From Paracoccaceae bacterium (GTDB lineage Bacteria; Pseudomonadota; Alphaproteobacteria; Rhodobacterales; Rhodobacteraceae), in contig JALQUU010000014.1 in assembly GCA_023260655.1 (NCBI GenBank), positions 1-54,022 on the forward strand: a DNA stretch of 54,022 nt, read 5' to 3'. Both the position numbers and the translations under genes were made by a program. Shown piece after piece: positions 36,837 to 44,203 of this stretch. Within the stretch, counting starts at the first letter, position 1, and every line of letters begins with the position of its first letter. The notes under the pieces are model-generated. The model had not been told where the DNA came from, searched no databases, and was given only the letters and a program-made list of their open reading frames with translations.

Positions 36837-37316
36837 TCAATGCTTGGTCCAACCAGAGGGTTGGTGCGTGGGAGATTTAGAGCGCTCCACTTCGAAATAG
36901 TCGCCTTCGACGATATCGGGATCGTCTTCGGAGCGCTTCATGCTCGGGTGGCTGAAGTTGACCGTGGAAACGGTGACGCGCGAGCGGAAATAGCTGAAGA
37001 CCGCTTTACGCACCGTCGGGATTAGCAGGAGGAGCCCGCAGGTATCGGTGAAGAAGCCAGGCGTGAGCAGCAGGGCGCCTGCAAAGAGGATCATCGCGCC
37101 ATGCGCCAAAGGCTCGGTCGGGTCATTCAGGTTGCGGAAACTGCGCTGCACCTGACCAAGGGCGAGGCGGCCTTGCGACTTCACGAGCGAGGTGCCTGCG
37201 ATTGCGGTAAGTACCACGATCAGGAGCGTCGGCCACAAGCCGATCAGCCCGCCGACCCGGATAAACAGGCCGATCTCGATCAGCGGCACTAACAAAAATG
37301 CGAGAAACAGCCACAT
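36837..37316 (-). CDS. FxsA-family membrane protein
   Basis: A 159-residue inner membrane protein related to E. coli FxsA, which suppresses phage T7 exclusion by the F plasmid when overproduced. Hydrophobic segments are at about residues 2-20 (LFLAFLLVPLIEIGLFI), 25-45 and 75-100 (ILFAGALLLTPGFFTDTCG). LLTPGFFTDTCGLLLLIPTVR is a family hallmark. The soluble C-terminal tail is charged. It is upstream of secB on the same strand, 52 bases apart, and divergent from the Tim44-like gene. Its normal cellular role is unknown. Confidence 0.92.
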   Translation of the reverse strand: MWLFLAFLLVPLIEIGLFIRVGGLIGLWPTLLIVVLTAIAGTSLVKSQGRLALGQVQRSFRNLNDPTEPLAHGAMILFAGALLLTPGFFTDTCGLLLLIPTVRKAVFSYFRSRVTVSTVNFSHPSMKRSEDDPDIVEGDYFEVERSKSPTHQPSGWTKH

Positions 37317-37421
37317 TGAAAAAGACTCCTATTTCGCGCGGTAGACTTGCCTACGGCTGTAACCTACATAAGTGCGGTGTGGCGGGATTTGAATGCCTGC
37401 CCCAATCTAGTGAGGATTTCG

Positions 37422-38081
37422 ATGAACCAACCCCTTATCCAGCTTCTGGTTCTTGCCGCGATCGCTGTGTTTCTGATCCTGCGGCTGAAGAGCGTTCTTG
37501 GAACACGGGATGGTTTCGAGAAACCTGTTGCGCGTGAAGCGGAACCGAAGGAAAGCCGCCGCCGCAGCTTCGAGGTGATCGAAGGCGGGCCGGATCATGA
37601 CATCATCGATCATGTCGAGGATGGTACGCCTGCCGCTCGTGCTTTGGCCGAGATGAAGCGCGTGGAGTCGTCGTTTGGCGTGGCCGACTTCCTTCAGGGC
37701 GCGCGTGGCGCTTACGAGATGATCCTTATGGGGTTCGAACGCGGCGATCTTGCGCCGATCAAGCCGTTCCTTTCGGCAGATGTGTACGAGGCTTTTGCGG
37801 GTGTCGTCGAAGAGCGCGCTGCCAAAGGCTTTAAGGTCGAGGCCGATTTCATCGGGATCCGCGAGTTGGCAATTACCGATGCGACCTTTGACGGAAAATC
37901 GGGTGAGGCCGAAATCACGGTGCGTTTTGCTGCCGAACTGACCTCTGTTGTGCGCGACAATGCGGGCGAAGTGGTGGAAGGCAAGGTGGGCGAGATCAAG
38001 CGCATCAAGGATGTGTGGACTTTTGCCCGCACGATGGGAGCCAACGATCCCAACTGGGAACTGGTTGCCACGGGCGAATGA
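37422..38081 (+). CDS. Tim44/TimA-domain membrane-anchored adaptor protein
   Basis: A 219-residue protein with an N-terminal membrane anchor (about residues 5-22, LIQLLVLAAIAVFLILRL), a charged linker, and a C-terminal Tim44-like domain from about residue 85: FLQGARGAYEMILMGFERGD, LKPFL-like IKPFLSADVYEAF and FADVRFAAELTSVV-type strands. Mitochondrial Tim44 tethers Hsp70 to the import channel; alphaproteobacterial relatives such as TimA of Caulobacter associate with the membrane. Start 37422 has GAGGA upstream. The stop overlaps the mltA start (ATGA), linking it to envelope metabolism. Function here is inferred only from family. Confidence 0.88.
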   Translation: MNQPLIQLLVLAAIAVFLILRLKSVLGTRDGFEKPVAREAEPKESRRRSFEVIEGGPDHDIIDHVEDGTPAARALAEMKRVESSFGVADFLQGARGAYEMILMGFERGDLAPIKPFLSADVYEAFAGVVEERAAKGFKVEADFIGIRELAITDATFDGKSGEAEITVRFAAELTSVVRDNAGEVVEGKVGEIKRIKDVWTFARTMGANDPNWELVATGE

Positions 38082-39115
38082 GCGGGTGGCTTCGTGCAAT
38101 TCTGCTTTCAGTGCTGGTCATGACGGGGCCAGCATCGGCCAATGAGCCGACGATCACGGTAATGCAGTTTTCCGACCTGAATGGTTGGGACGAAGACGAT
38201 CACGAAGCCGCCTTCCAAGCCTTTCTGGAAACCTGCATCGATCTGAAAGACCCGGACTGGTCTTCGCTATGTGCGTTGGCCCAGCACCAGAAATCCGGGC
38301 GCGCTTTCTTCGAGTTATTCTTTCGCCCGGTGATGATCGAAGACGGGACGCCCGCGCTTTTCACTGGCTATTTCGAGCCTGAGCTTGATGGTTCGCTCGT
38401 GCCGACGAGCCGCTTTCGCTATCCGGTTTACCGGATGCCACCAGAGGCGCAGCGCGTTTCGGTTTGGTTGAGCCGGCGGGAAATCGAAACCTCGGGTGTG
38501 CTTTCGGGGCGGGGGTTGGAAATTGCTTGGGTCGATGACCCGGTCGAGTTGTTTTTCCTGCAGGTTCAGGGCTCGGGGCGTATCCGCTTGCCAAGTGGGA
38601 AGAAGATCCGTGTGGGCTATGCGGGGAAGAACGGGCACACCTATCGGTCAATCGGGATGGAGTTGGTGCGGCGTGGGGTTTATTCGCAGCATCAGGTTTC
38701 TGCCGAGGTGATCAAGAACTGGGTGCGGCGCAATCCCGTGGATGGGTCGGAATTGCTGCACGTGAGCCCGTCTTATGTGTTTTTCCGCGAGGTGAGTCAG
38801 GTTCCAGCGCAGAAAGGCCCGCTGGGTGCGATGAACCGTTCGGTGACAGCGCTGCGGACCATCGCCGTTGATCCGGAATACGTGCCTTTGGGCGCGCCTG
38901 TCTGGATCGAGAAAGAAGGCCCCGAGCCGATGCGGCGCTTGATGATCGCGCAGGACACGGGAAGCGCGATCAAGGGTGCACAACGTGCCGATATCTTCTT
39001 TGGCAGCGGTGACGAGGCTGGAAAGATGGCGGGCACCCTGAAAGATCCCGGCCGGATAATCGTGTTGATGCCGATCCAGCGCGCTTACGCGATGCTGCCG
39101 GAGGGAGAGGAATGA
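38078..39115 (+). CDS. mltA: Membrane-bound lytic murein transglycosylase A
   Basis: A 345-residue MltA, which cleaves peptidoglycan glycan strands forming 1,6-anhydro-MurNAc. Signal peptide MSGWLRAILLSVLVMTGPASA; no lipobox Cys is obvious, so it may be soluble periplasmic rather than a lipoprotein. The MltA domain shows LFTGYFEPELDGS and RGLEIAWVDDPVELFFLQVQGSG. The C-terminal 3D domain has AQDTGSAIKGAQRADIFFG, with the catalytic/structural Asp residues. Its anhydro-muropeptide products would feed the MurNAc recycling genes at 50-52 kb. It overlaps both neighbours by four bases. Confidence 0.95.
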   Translation: MSGWLRAILLSVLVMTGPASANEPTITVMQFSDLNGWDEDDHEAAFQAFLETCIDLKDPDWSSLCALAQHQKSGRAFFELFFRPVMIEDGTPALFTGYFEPELDGSLVPTSRFRYPVYRMPPEAQRVSVWLSRREIETSGVLSGRGLEIAWVDDPVELFFLQVQGSGRIRLPSGKKIRVGYAGKNGHTYRSIGMELVRRGVYSQHQVSAEVIKNWVRRNPVDGSELLHVSPSYVFFREVSQVPAQKGPLGAMNRSVTALRTIAVDPEYVPLGAPVWIEKEGPEPMRRLMIAQDTGSAIKGAQRADIFFGSGDEAGKMAGTLKDPGRIIVLMPIQRAYAMLPEGEE

Positions 39116-39687
39116 CCCGGCGGCGGTTGTCGCAGGAAGAGGTCGATCTGTGGCGAAAGGTGACTGACTCGGCGCACCGCATGCATCCGGACCGTTCCGT
39201 AGCTGACCCGCTCCCGAAGCCGAAGCCGATCAAACATGTGCAGCCGCGCCTGCCCGAATTCAGCATTGGCGCGAAGGTAAGCACCGGGCCGAGCCATGAC
39301 ATTCTCGCGCCCGTAGAAGAGCGCGTTGCGCGCCAGCCTGTGCAGATGGATGCGAAAGCTTTCCAGCGGATGAAGCGCGGCAAGCTTTCGCCCGAAGCGC
39401 GGCTTGATTTGCACGGCATGACTTTAGACAAAGCGCATCCGGCGCTGGTTTCCTTCATCCTGTCGGCACAGGCGCAGGGGCTGCGGCTTGTTTTGGTGAT
39501 TACCGGAAAGGGCAAGGACCGCGATGAGGGCGGGCCTATTCCCGTGCGGCGGGGCGTGTTGCGCCATCAAGTGCCGCAATGGCTTTCGCTGCCGCCGATC
39601 CATCAAGCGGTCTTGCAGGTCGCGCAGGCGCATTTGGCCCATGGGGGCGGTGGCGCCTATTACGTTTACCTGCGAAAGCGCCGTTAG
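39112..39687 (+). CDS. Smr-domain protein
   Basis: A 191-residue protein with a C-terminal Smr (small MutS-related) domain, often a DNA or RNA nicking nuclease. Key motifs are LDLHGMTLDKA (about residue 102) and LVITGKGKDRDEGGP, followed by LRHQVPQWLSLPP and an ending GGGGAYYVYLRKRR. The N-terminal 90 residues are Pro-rich and basic without a recognisable domain, as in other alphaproteobacterial stand-alone Smr proteins. Translation is coupled to mltA (ATGA). No evidence of mismatch-repair function; substrate unknown. Confidence 0.9.
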   Translation: MTRRRLSQEEVDLWRKVTDSAHRMHPDRSVADPLPKPKPIKHVQPRLPEFSIGAKVSTGPSHDILAPVEERVARQPVQMDAKAFQRMKRGKLSPEARLDLHGMTLDKAHPALVSFILSAQAQGLRLVLVITGKGKDRDEGGPIPVRRGVLRHQVPQWLSLPPIHQAVLQVAQAHLAHGGGGAYYVYLRKRR

Positions 39688-40796
39688 TTCAGGCGTTTCC
39701 CAGTCACAAGCACATCGGGCGACAGGATCACGGTGGTTGCCTTTTGAACCGTGAGGATCGTGCCGGAAAGCAAGCCCGTTTTGCCCGCCCGATCCAGTTG
39801 GAAGGCATTATCCACCTCTGCCGAACGGTTCAGGATGTTGATCAGTGCGGGGGACGTGCCTGCGGTGAAGTGGCCGCCTGCGCCCGCGCTGAATTCCGAT
39901 ACGTCGAGAACGGTAGCCGGGAAATCCGCAAGCGCGACCAGATCGGCGAGATTGCCAAGGCGGTTGCCGACGCCGTTGATGAGCGACGAGAGGGCAAGCA
40001 CGCGGTCTTTCTGCGAGACGAATATCGCGAAAGGTTGTGGCAGTTCGCTGATGCGGCCCGCTTGGGTGCGGAAAAGCTCCACGTCGAGGTCGGGCGAAAT
40101 CAACACCACACCGCCGAGGCGACGGCGCGACCAACCGGGTTCGCGGATCTCGATCTGGCGGAGCGTTTCCATGCTGAGCATCGTTCCCAACGAATGCGCG
40201 ACGAGGATGATGCGCTTGGCACCGCTTGCCGAGATATCCCGCAGGGTTTGTTCCAAGCCGTCACGGGCGATCAGAAGGGAGTCCCGGTCATAGGTGTAGC
40301 CCAGCGGATGCGCTGCGGAGGGCCATGCGAAATGCACGACTTCGCCAGGCAGTTCGAAATCATGCATCAACTGGGCGGATCGGTAGACCCCATCAAGGAA
40401 GGAGTTGTTATAGCCATGCACGTAGAGAACGACTTCGCGATCATGCGGAGCGCGCGCCTTGAGCGATGCGCCAAGCTCTGAGCGGAATTGGGTGTTGGAC
40501 GCGAAATCCGAACGCTCGGCAACGACGAAGGAGCGTTGTGGATTGGGGTTGTGGTATCCAGCTTTGATCTGGCCAGCTTTATGATTTGGCGGCACCTAGA
40601 CATCGACCGTGAGGTAGCGGCGTTCCTCGGAACGATCTGCGCCGAACCATCCGGTTTCATTTGGCATACGTTCTGTGGTTACGAACACGCGGTGGATTGT
40701 GCCGATGCCGATGGCGCCGGGCATGAGCACCGTAGAGCCGCGGTCAGTGCAGGCCGAGAGCAGAAAAACAAACGCAAAAAGAAGTCGAATGGCCAT
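39684..40796 (-). pseudogene. Lipoprotein alpha/beta hydrolase (DUF900-like), interrupted by an in-frame TAG
   Basis: Two minus-strand frames, 40796-40596 and 40595-39684, are in the same register and separated only by a TAG at 40598-40596. The first half has signal peptide MAIRLLFAFVFLLSAC with an LSAC lipobox, ending RRYLTVDV. The second continues PPNHKAGQIKAGYHNPNPQ and holds the hydrolase fold: VVLYVHGYNNSF, nucleophile elbow VAHSLGTM and a C-terminal His region. Read through, the product would be about 370 residues, a normal length for this lipoprotein esterase-like family. One base change (for example TCG to TAG) explains it, so this is a recent nonsense mutation, a sequencing error, or a readthrough site. 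A GTG directly after the TAG could restart a form lacking the signal peptide. Confidence 0.82.
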
Positions 40797-40826
40797 GAAA
40801 ACCCCCGCCCGATTAGGCAGGGGTTT
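40797..40826 (-). terminator. Terminator-like hairpin after hslU, overlapping the hydrolase ribosome-binding region
   Basis: On the minus strand AACCCCTGCC-TAATCG-GGCGGGGGTT forms a ten-pair stem (one U-G pair), followed by TTTT and, within a few bases, the ATG at 40796. The 3' arm GGCGGGGG could also act as Shine-Dalgarno for that ATG. On the plus strand the wobble becomes a C-A mismatch, so it is oriented for hslU. Confidence 0.65.
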
Positions 40827-40847
40827 AGCGCGAAGATTTGTGTTCGC

Positions 40848-42149
40848 CTAGAGGACGTAACGGCTGACGTCCACAGAGCGCGACAACTCGCCTAGATTTG
40901 CCTCAACAAAGGCAGCATCCACGACGACCGACTGGCCGGAGCGATCGGGAGCGGTAAAGGAAAGTTCTTCGAAGACACGTTCCATCACCGTGTAGAGGCG
41001 GCGCGCGCCGATGTTTTCGACGCTCTGGTTCACCTCGGCTGCGATGCGGGCCAGTGCGGCGATGCCATCTTCGGTGAAGCTGACTGTAACCTCTTCGGTG
41101 CCCATGAGGGCAGTGTACTGGCGAGTGAGGGCGTTGTCGGTTTCGGTGAGGATGCGTACGAAATCGGCTTCAGTAAGCGGCTTCAGCTCCACGCGGATCG
41201 GCAGGCGGCCTTGCAGCTCGGGCAGGAGGTCCGAGGGTTTGGCGATGTGGAAAGCGCCTGAGGCGATGAAGAGAATATGGTCGGTTTTCACGGGGCCGTA
41301 TTTGGTGGAAACGGTGGTGCCTTCGATCAGGGGAAGCAGGTCACGCTGCACGCCTTCACGGGACACATCGGCACCGCGGGTTTCGGCGCGGGCGCAGACC
41401 TTGTCGATCTCGTCGATGAAGACGATGCCGTTTTCCTGCACGGATTCCAGCGCTGCGGTTTTGACGGCTTCATCGTCGAGAAGCTTGTCGGCCTCTTCGG
41501 CGATCAGCACCTCATAGCTTTCCGCGACGCTGAGTTTGCGACGGACCTTGCGGCCACCGAAGGCTTTGAAGAGGTCTTGCAGGCCTTGCATCTGCATTTC
41601 CATGCCTTGGCCGGGCATCCCCACAATCGGCATTCCGCCGGAGGGGTCGTTCAGTTCCAGATCGATGATCTTGTCGTCCAGCTCGCCGGATTTGAGCTTT
41701 CTGCGGAACATTTCGCGGGTGGCTTCGCGGGCATCAGAACCGGCGATGGCTTCGATGACGCGATCTTCGGCGGCTTTCTGGGCGCGCGCTTTGACATCCT
41801 CGCGCATTTGTTCGCGCACCTGCACCACGGCGGCGTCCATCAGATCGCGGATGATCTGCTCGACATCGCGGCCGACGTAACCGACTTCGGTGAACTTGGT
41901 GGCTTCAACCTTGAGGAAGGGCGCTCTGGCGAGCTTGGCCAAGCGGCGGCTGATTTCGGTTTTGCCGACGCCTGTCGGGCCGATCATGAGGATGTTTTTG
42001 GGATAAACCTCGTCACGCAGGTCGCCGGGCAATTGCTCACGGCGCCAGCGGTTGCGCAGCGCAACGGCGACGGCGCGTTTGGCGTCTTTCTGGCCGATGA
42101 TGAAACGGTCGAGTTCGGAAACGATTTCGCGGGGGGTGAGGTCGGTCAT
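40848..42149 (-). CDS. hslU: ATP-dependent protease ATPase subunit HslU (ClpY)
   Basis: A 433-residue AAA+ unfoldase feeding the HslV peptidase. [20 protein letters not shown] at the N-terminus, Walker [17 protein letters not shown] near residue 57, [19 protein letters not shown] (pore region) and Walker [13 protein letters not shown]. The I-domain lies at about residues 110-240. The conserved C-terminal tail ends VDVSRYVL, which inserts into HslV. It is downstream of hslV with a 33-base gap that contains a near-perfect parS sequence. Confidence 0.97.
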   Translation of the reverse strand: MTDLTPREIVSELDRFIIGQKDAKRAVAVALRNRWRREQLPGDLRDEVYPKNILMIGPTGVGKTEISRRLAKLARAPFLKVEATKFTEVGYVGRDVEQIIRDLMDAAVVQVREQMREDVKARAQKAAEDRVIEAIAGSDAREATREMFRRKLKSGELDDKIIDLELNDPSGGMPIVGMPGQGMEMQMQGLQDLFKAFGGRKVRRKLSVAESYEVLIAEEADKLLDDEAVKTAALESVQENGIVFIDEIDKVCARAETRGADVSREGVQRDLLPLIEGTTVSTKYGPVKTDHILFIASGAFHIAKPSDLLPELQGRLPIRVELKPLTEADFVRILTETDNALTRQYTALMGTEEVTVSFTEDGIAALARIAAEVNQSVENIGARRLYTVMERVFEELSFTAPDRSGQSVVVDAAFVEANLGELSRSVDVSRYVL

Positions 42150-42161
42150 GCGAGGCCTTTT

Positions 42162-42177
42162 TGCTTCACGTGAAACA
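42162..42177. promoter_or_regulatory. parS: parS-like site between hslV and hslU
   Basis: TGCTTCACGTGAAACA differs from parS (TGTTTCACGTGAAACA) at one position, T3 to C. It is intergenic, so it is not a by-product of coding sequence, and lies about 9 kb from oriC on the side opposite parAB. Confidence 0.7.
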
Positions 42178-42182
42178 GCGGA

Positions 42183-42740
42183 TCAGCCGCTGATCTTTTC
42201 CACGGTGAGATTGCCGTTGGTGTAAACGCAGATGTCTGCCGCGATGGACATGGATTTTCTTGCGACTTCTTCGGCACTTAGAGGGCTATCCATCAGGGCG
42301 CGGGCGGCTGCGAGGGCGTAGTTACCGCCCGAACCGATGGCGGCGACATTGTGCTCGGGCTCCAGCACATCGCCTGCGCCTGTGATGACGAAAAGCTCTT
42401 TGCCGTCGGTTACGATGAGCATCGCTTCGAGCTTTTGCAGGTATTTGTCCGTGCGCCAGTCTTTCGCCAGCTCAACAGAGGCGCGGGCGAGTTGGCCGGG
42501 GGTGGCTTCGAGCTTTTTCTCCAGCCTTTCCAGAAGAGTAAAGGCGTCGGCAGTGGAGCCTGCGAAGCCCGCGACCACATCATAGCCACCAGGCGAGAGG
42601 CGGCGCACTTTGCGAGCGGTGCCTTTGATGACCGTTTGGCCGAGGCTCACTTGCCCATCGCCAGCAACGACAACCTCGCCACCTTTACGTACACCGATAA
42701 TGGTGGTTCCGTGCCATCCGGGAAACTTGTCTTCGGCCAT
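42183..42740 (-). CDS. hslV: ATP-dependent protease peptidase subunit HslV (ClpQ)
   Basis: A 185-residue N-terminal-threonine peptidase of proteasome type. Start 42740 has GGAGGG upstream and gives [11 protein letters not shown] followed by [10 protein letters not shown]: removal of 11 residues would expose the catalytic Thr12. [10 protein letters not shown] and [24 protein letters not shown] are typical, as is the C-terminal [16 protein letters not shown]. The extension in the longer frame up to 42833 has no support. Co-transcribed with hslU. Confidence 0.97.
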   Translation of the reverse strand: MAEDKFPGWHGTTIIGVRKGGEVVVAGDGQVSLGQTVIKGTARKVRRLSPGGYDVVAGFAGSTADAFTLLERLEKKLEATPGQLARASVELAKDWRTDKYLQKLEAMLIVTDGKELFVITGAGDVLEPEHNVAAIGSGGNYALAAARALMDSPLSAEEVARKSMSIAADICVYTNGNLTVEKISG

Positions 42741-42880
42741 ACCGCCCTCCGTGGTTAATGGGTTATATGGGCAGGAAATCCGCCGCTCGCAACCATGCCA
42801 GATTGCGTATGGCTTATGTATGGCAAGCGTCATGACGTTGATACGGACGTGCGCGGCGAAAAAATGGTTAACGAGGGGCT

Positions 42881-43792
42881 ATGAGCAGCGAAAAAACCGT
42901 CCGGTTCTATCTGGAGCCAAGCCTGCGGGAGAGCGCCGAGCGCGGGGCGCATAACTTCATTTCCAAGATCTCGGATGTGCTGCGGGAGCGCGGGTTCGGT
43001 ATCGAGGTGCATGGTAATGGGCCTGCCGAGGCACGGCGGCATGCGGAGTTCGAAGGCTGGTCCTTGTTTCACATGGAGGAGCCGTGGGGCCCGCGCGGGC
43101 TGACGTTCCGGCGGGCCTATCATTATCCGTTCTGGGGGCTGGAGCCGAGCGGTGCCCGCTGGGAGTGGAACGTGGCGCGCACGCCGTTTGAGGGGCAGAG
43201 GATTGACCGGAAGGAAGCGAAGCGGTTCTTCCGCTATTGGCGGGAGCGGCTGTTCGATGAGGTGCTGGGCGATCTGGCCGAAGAGGGCTTCGTTTATGTT
43301 GTGTTGCAGGGGCGGTTGACGGAGCGGCGCTCGTTTCAGGCGTGCTCGCCGCTGGAGATGATCGAGACAGTGTTGCGTTGTGATGTGCGGCCCGTTGTGG
43401 CGGCACTGCATCCGAAGGAGCGTTACACCGAGGCGGAGTTGGCGGCATTGCAACGGATGGAAGATGCGCATCCGCGCCTGACGGTTGTGATGGGCGAGAT
43501 GGAGCGCCTGCTGCCGCGTTGCGATTACGTGGTGACGATGAATTCGAGCGTGGCTTTCAACGGCTATTTTCTGGAAAAGCCTGCGGTGCTGTTTGCGGGC
43601 GTGGATTTCCATCACATCGCCTTGGATGCGCGCGAGGATTCAGAAGCCGCGCTGCGCGATCCGCTTGCGCACCGGCCGGATTACGAGGGCTATCTTTGGT
43701 GGTTCTGGCAGGAGATGAGCATCAACGCAGGAAGGCCCGAAGCCGAGGACAAGATCCTAGCTGCGTTGAAGCGCGGCAGCATGCCGATATGA
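42881..43792 (+). CDS. Unknown protein resembling capsule-polysaccharide (KpsC/KpsS-like) proteins
   Basis: A 303-residue protein with no signal peptide or membrane helix. The N-terminal half is rich in Arg and aromatic residues (WGPRGLTFRRAYHYPFWGLE). The C-terminal half contains LPRCDYVVTMNSSVAFNGYF and LEKPAVLFAGVDFHHIA, resembling the NSS-x-n-E/F-A-L-L-x-GKPV loop of capsule-synthesis Kdo-transferase-like proteins (PF05159 type). This is a fold-level resemblance by eye, not proof. It stands alone on the plus strand between hslV and trxA, without sugar or export genes nearby, so a capsule role is uncertain. A strong terminator follows directly. Confidence 0.72.
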   Translation: MSSEKTVRFYLEPSLRESAERGAHNFISKISDVLRERGFGIEVHGNGPAEARRHAEFEGWSLFHMEEPWGPRGLTFRRAYHYPFWGLEPSGARWEWNVARTPFEGQRIDRKEAKRFFRYWRERLFDEVLGDLAEEGFVYVVLQGRLTERRSFQACSPLEMIETVLRCDVRPVVAALHPKERYTEAELAALQRMEDAHPRLTVVMGEMERLLPRCDYVVTMNSSVAFNGYFLEKPAVLFAGVDFHHIALDAREDSEAALRDPLAHRPDYEGYLWWFWQEMSINAGRPEAEDKILAALKRGSMPI

Positions 43793-43820
43793 AAAAGGGC
43801 GCCGCAGTGGGCGCCCTTTT
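43793..43820. terminator. Bidirectional terminator between the unknown gene and trxA
   Basis: AAAAGGGCGCC-GCAGTG-GGCGCCCTTTT: an 11-pair stem immediately after the plus-strand stop, 20 bases from the trxA stop on the other strand. The A and T runs at the stem ends allow termination in both directions. Confidence 0.88.
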
Positions 43821-43840
43821 CGTGTTCGGAGTGGCAGGCC

Positions 43841-44167
43841 TTAGATGGCGCTGTCGATCCAGCTTTTCAGCGAGGCCTTCGGGGCTGCGCCGGCGCGGTT
43901 CGAGATCACTTGGCCGTCTTTGAAGATGAAGAGCGCCGGAATACCGCGAACGCCGAGTTGGGCAGCGATCTGCTGGTTGTTGTCGACGTCGATCTTCGCG
44001 ATCTTCACCTTGCCGCCGTATTCGGTGGCGAGTTCTTCGAGGGCCGGGCCGATCTGGCGGCAGGGGCCGCACCATTCAGCCCAAAAGTCTACGACCACGG
44101 GGACGTCCGAGTTTTTGACTTCGGCGTCGAAGGTGGCATCAGTAACGGCAACGGTTGCGCCAGCCAT
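43841..44167 (-). CDS. trxA: Thioredoxin
   Basis: A 108-residue cytosolic thioredoxin. The active site is Trp32-Cys33-Gly-Pro-Cys36 within [17 protein letters not shown]. The buried Asp27, the cis-Pro loop [14 protein letters not shown] and a C-terminal helix complete the fold. An AGGAG site is eight bases before ATG 44167. It lies 36 bases downstream of addA and is probably the end of that operon or has its own promoter. It could serve as reductant for the MsrA encoded at 15 kb through a membrane relay, which is inference. Confidence 0.98.
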   Translation of the reverse strand: MAGATVAVTDATFDAEVKNSDVPVVVDFWAEWCGPCRQIGPALEELATEYGGKVKIAKIDVDNNQQIAAQLGVRGIPALFIFKDGQVISNRAGAAPKASLKSWIDSAI

Positions 44168-44203
44168 ATCTCATCTCCTGAATGTGAGGCAGTTGAGGGT
44201 AAG

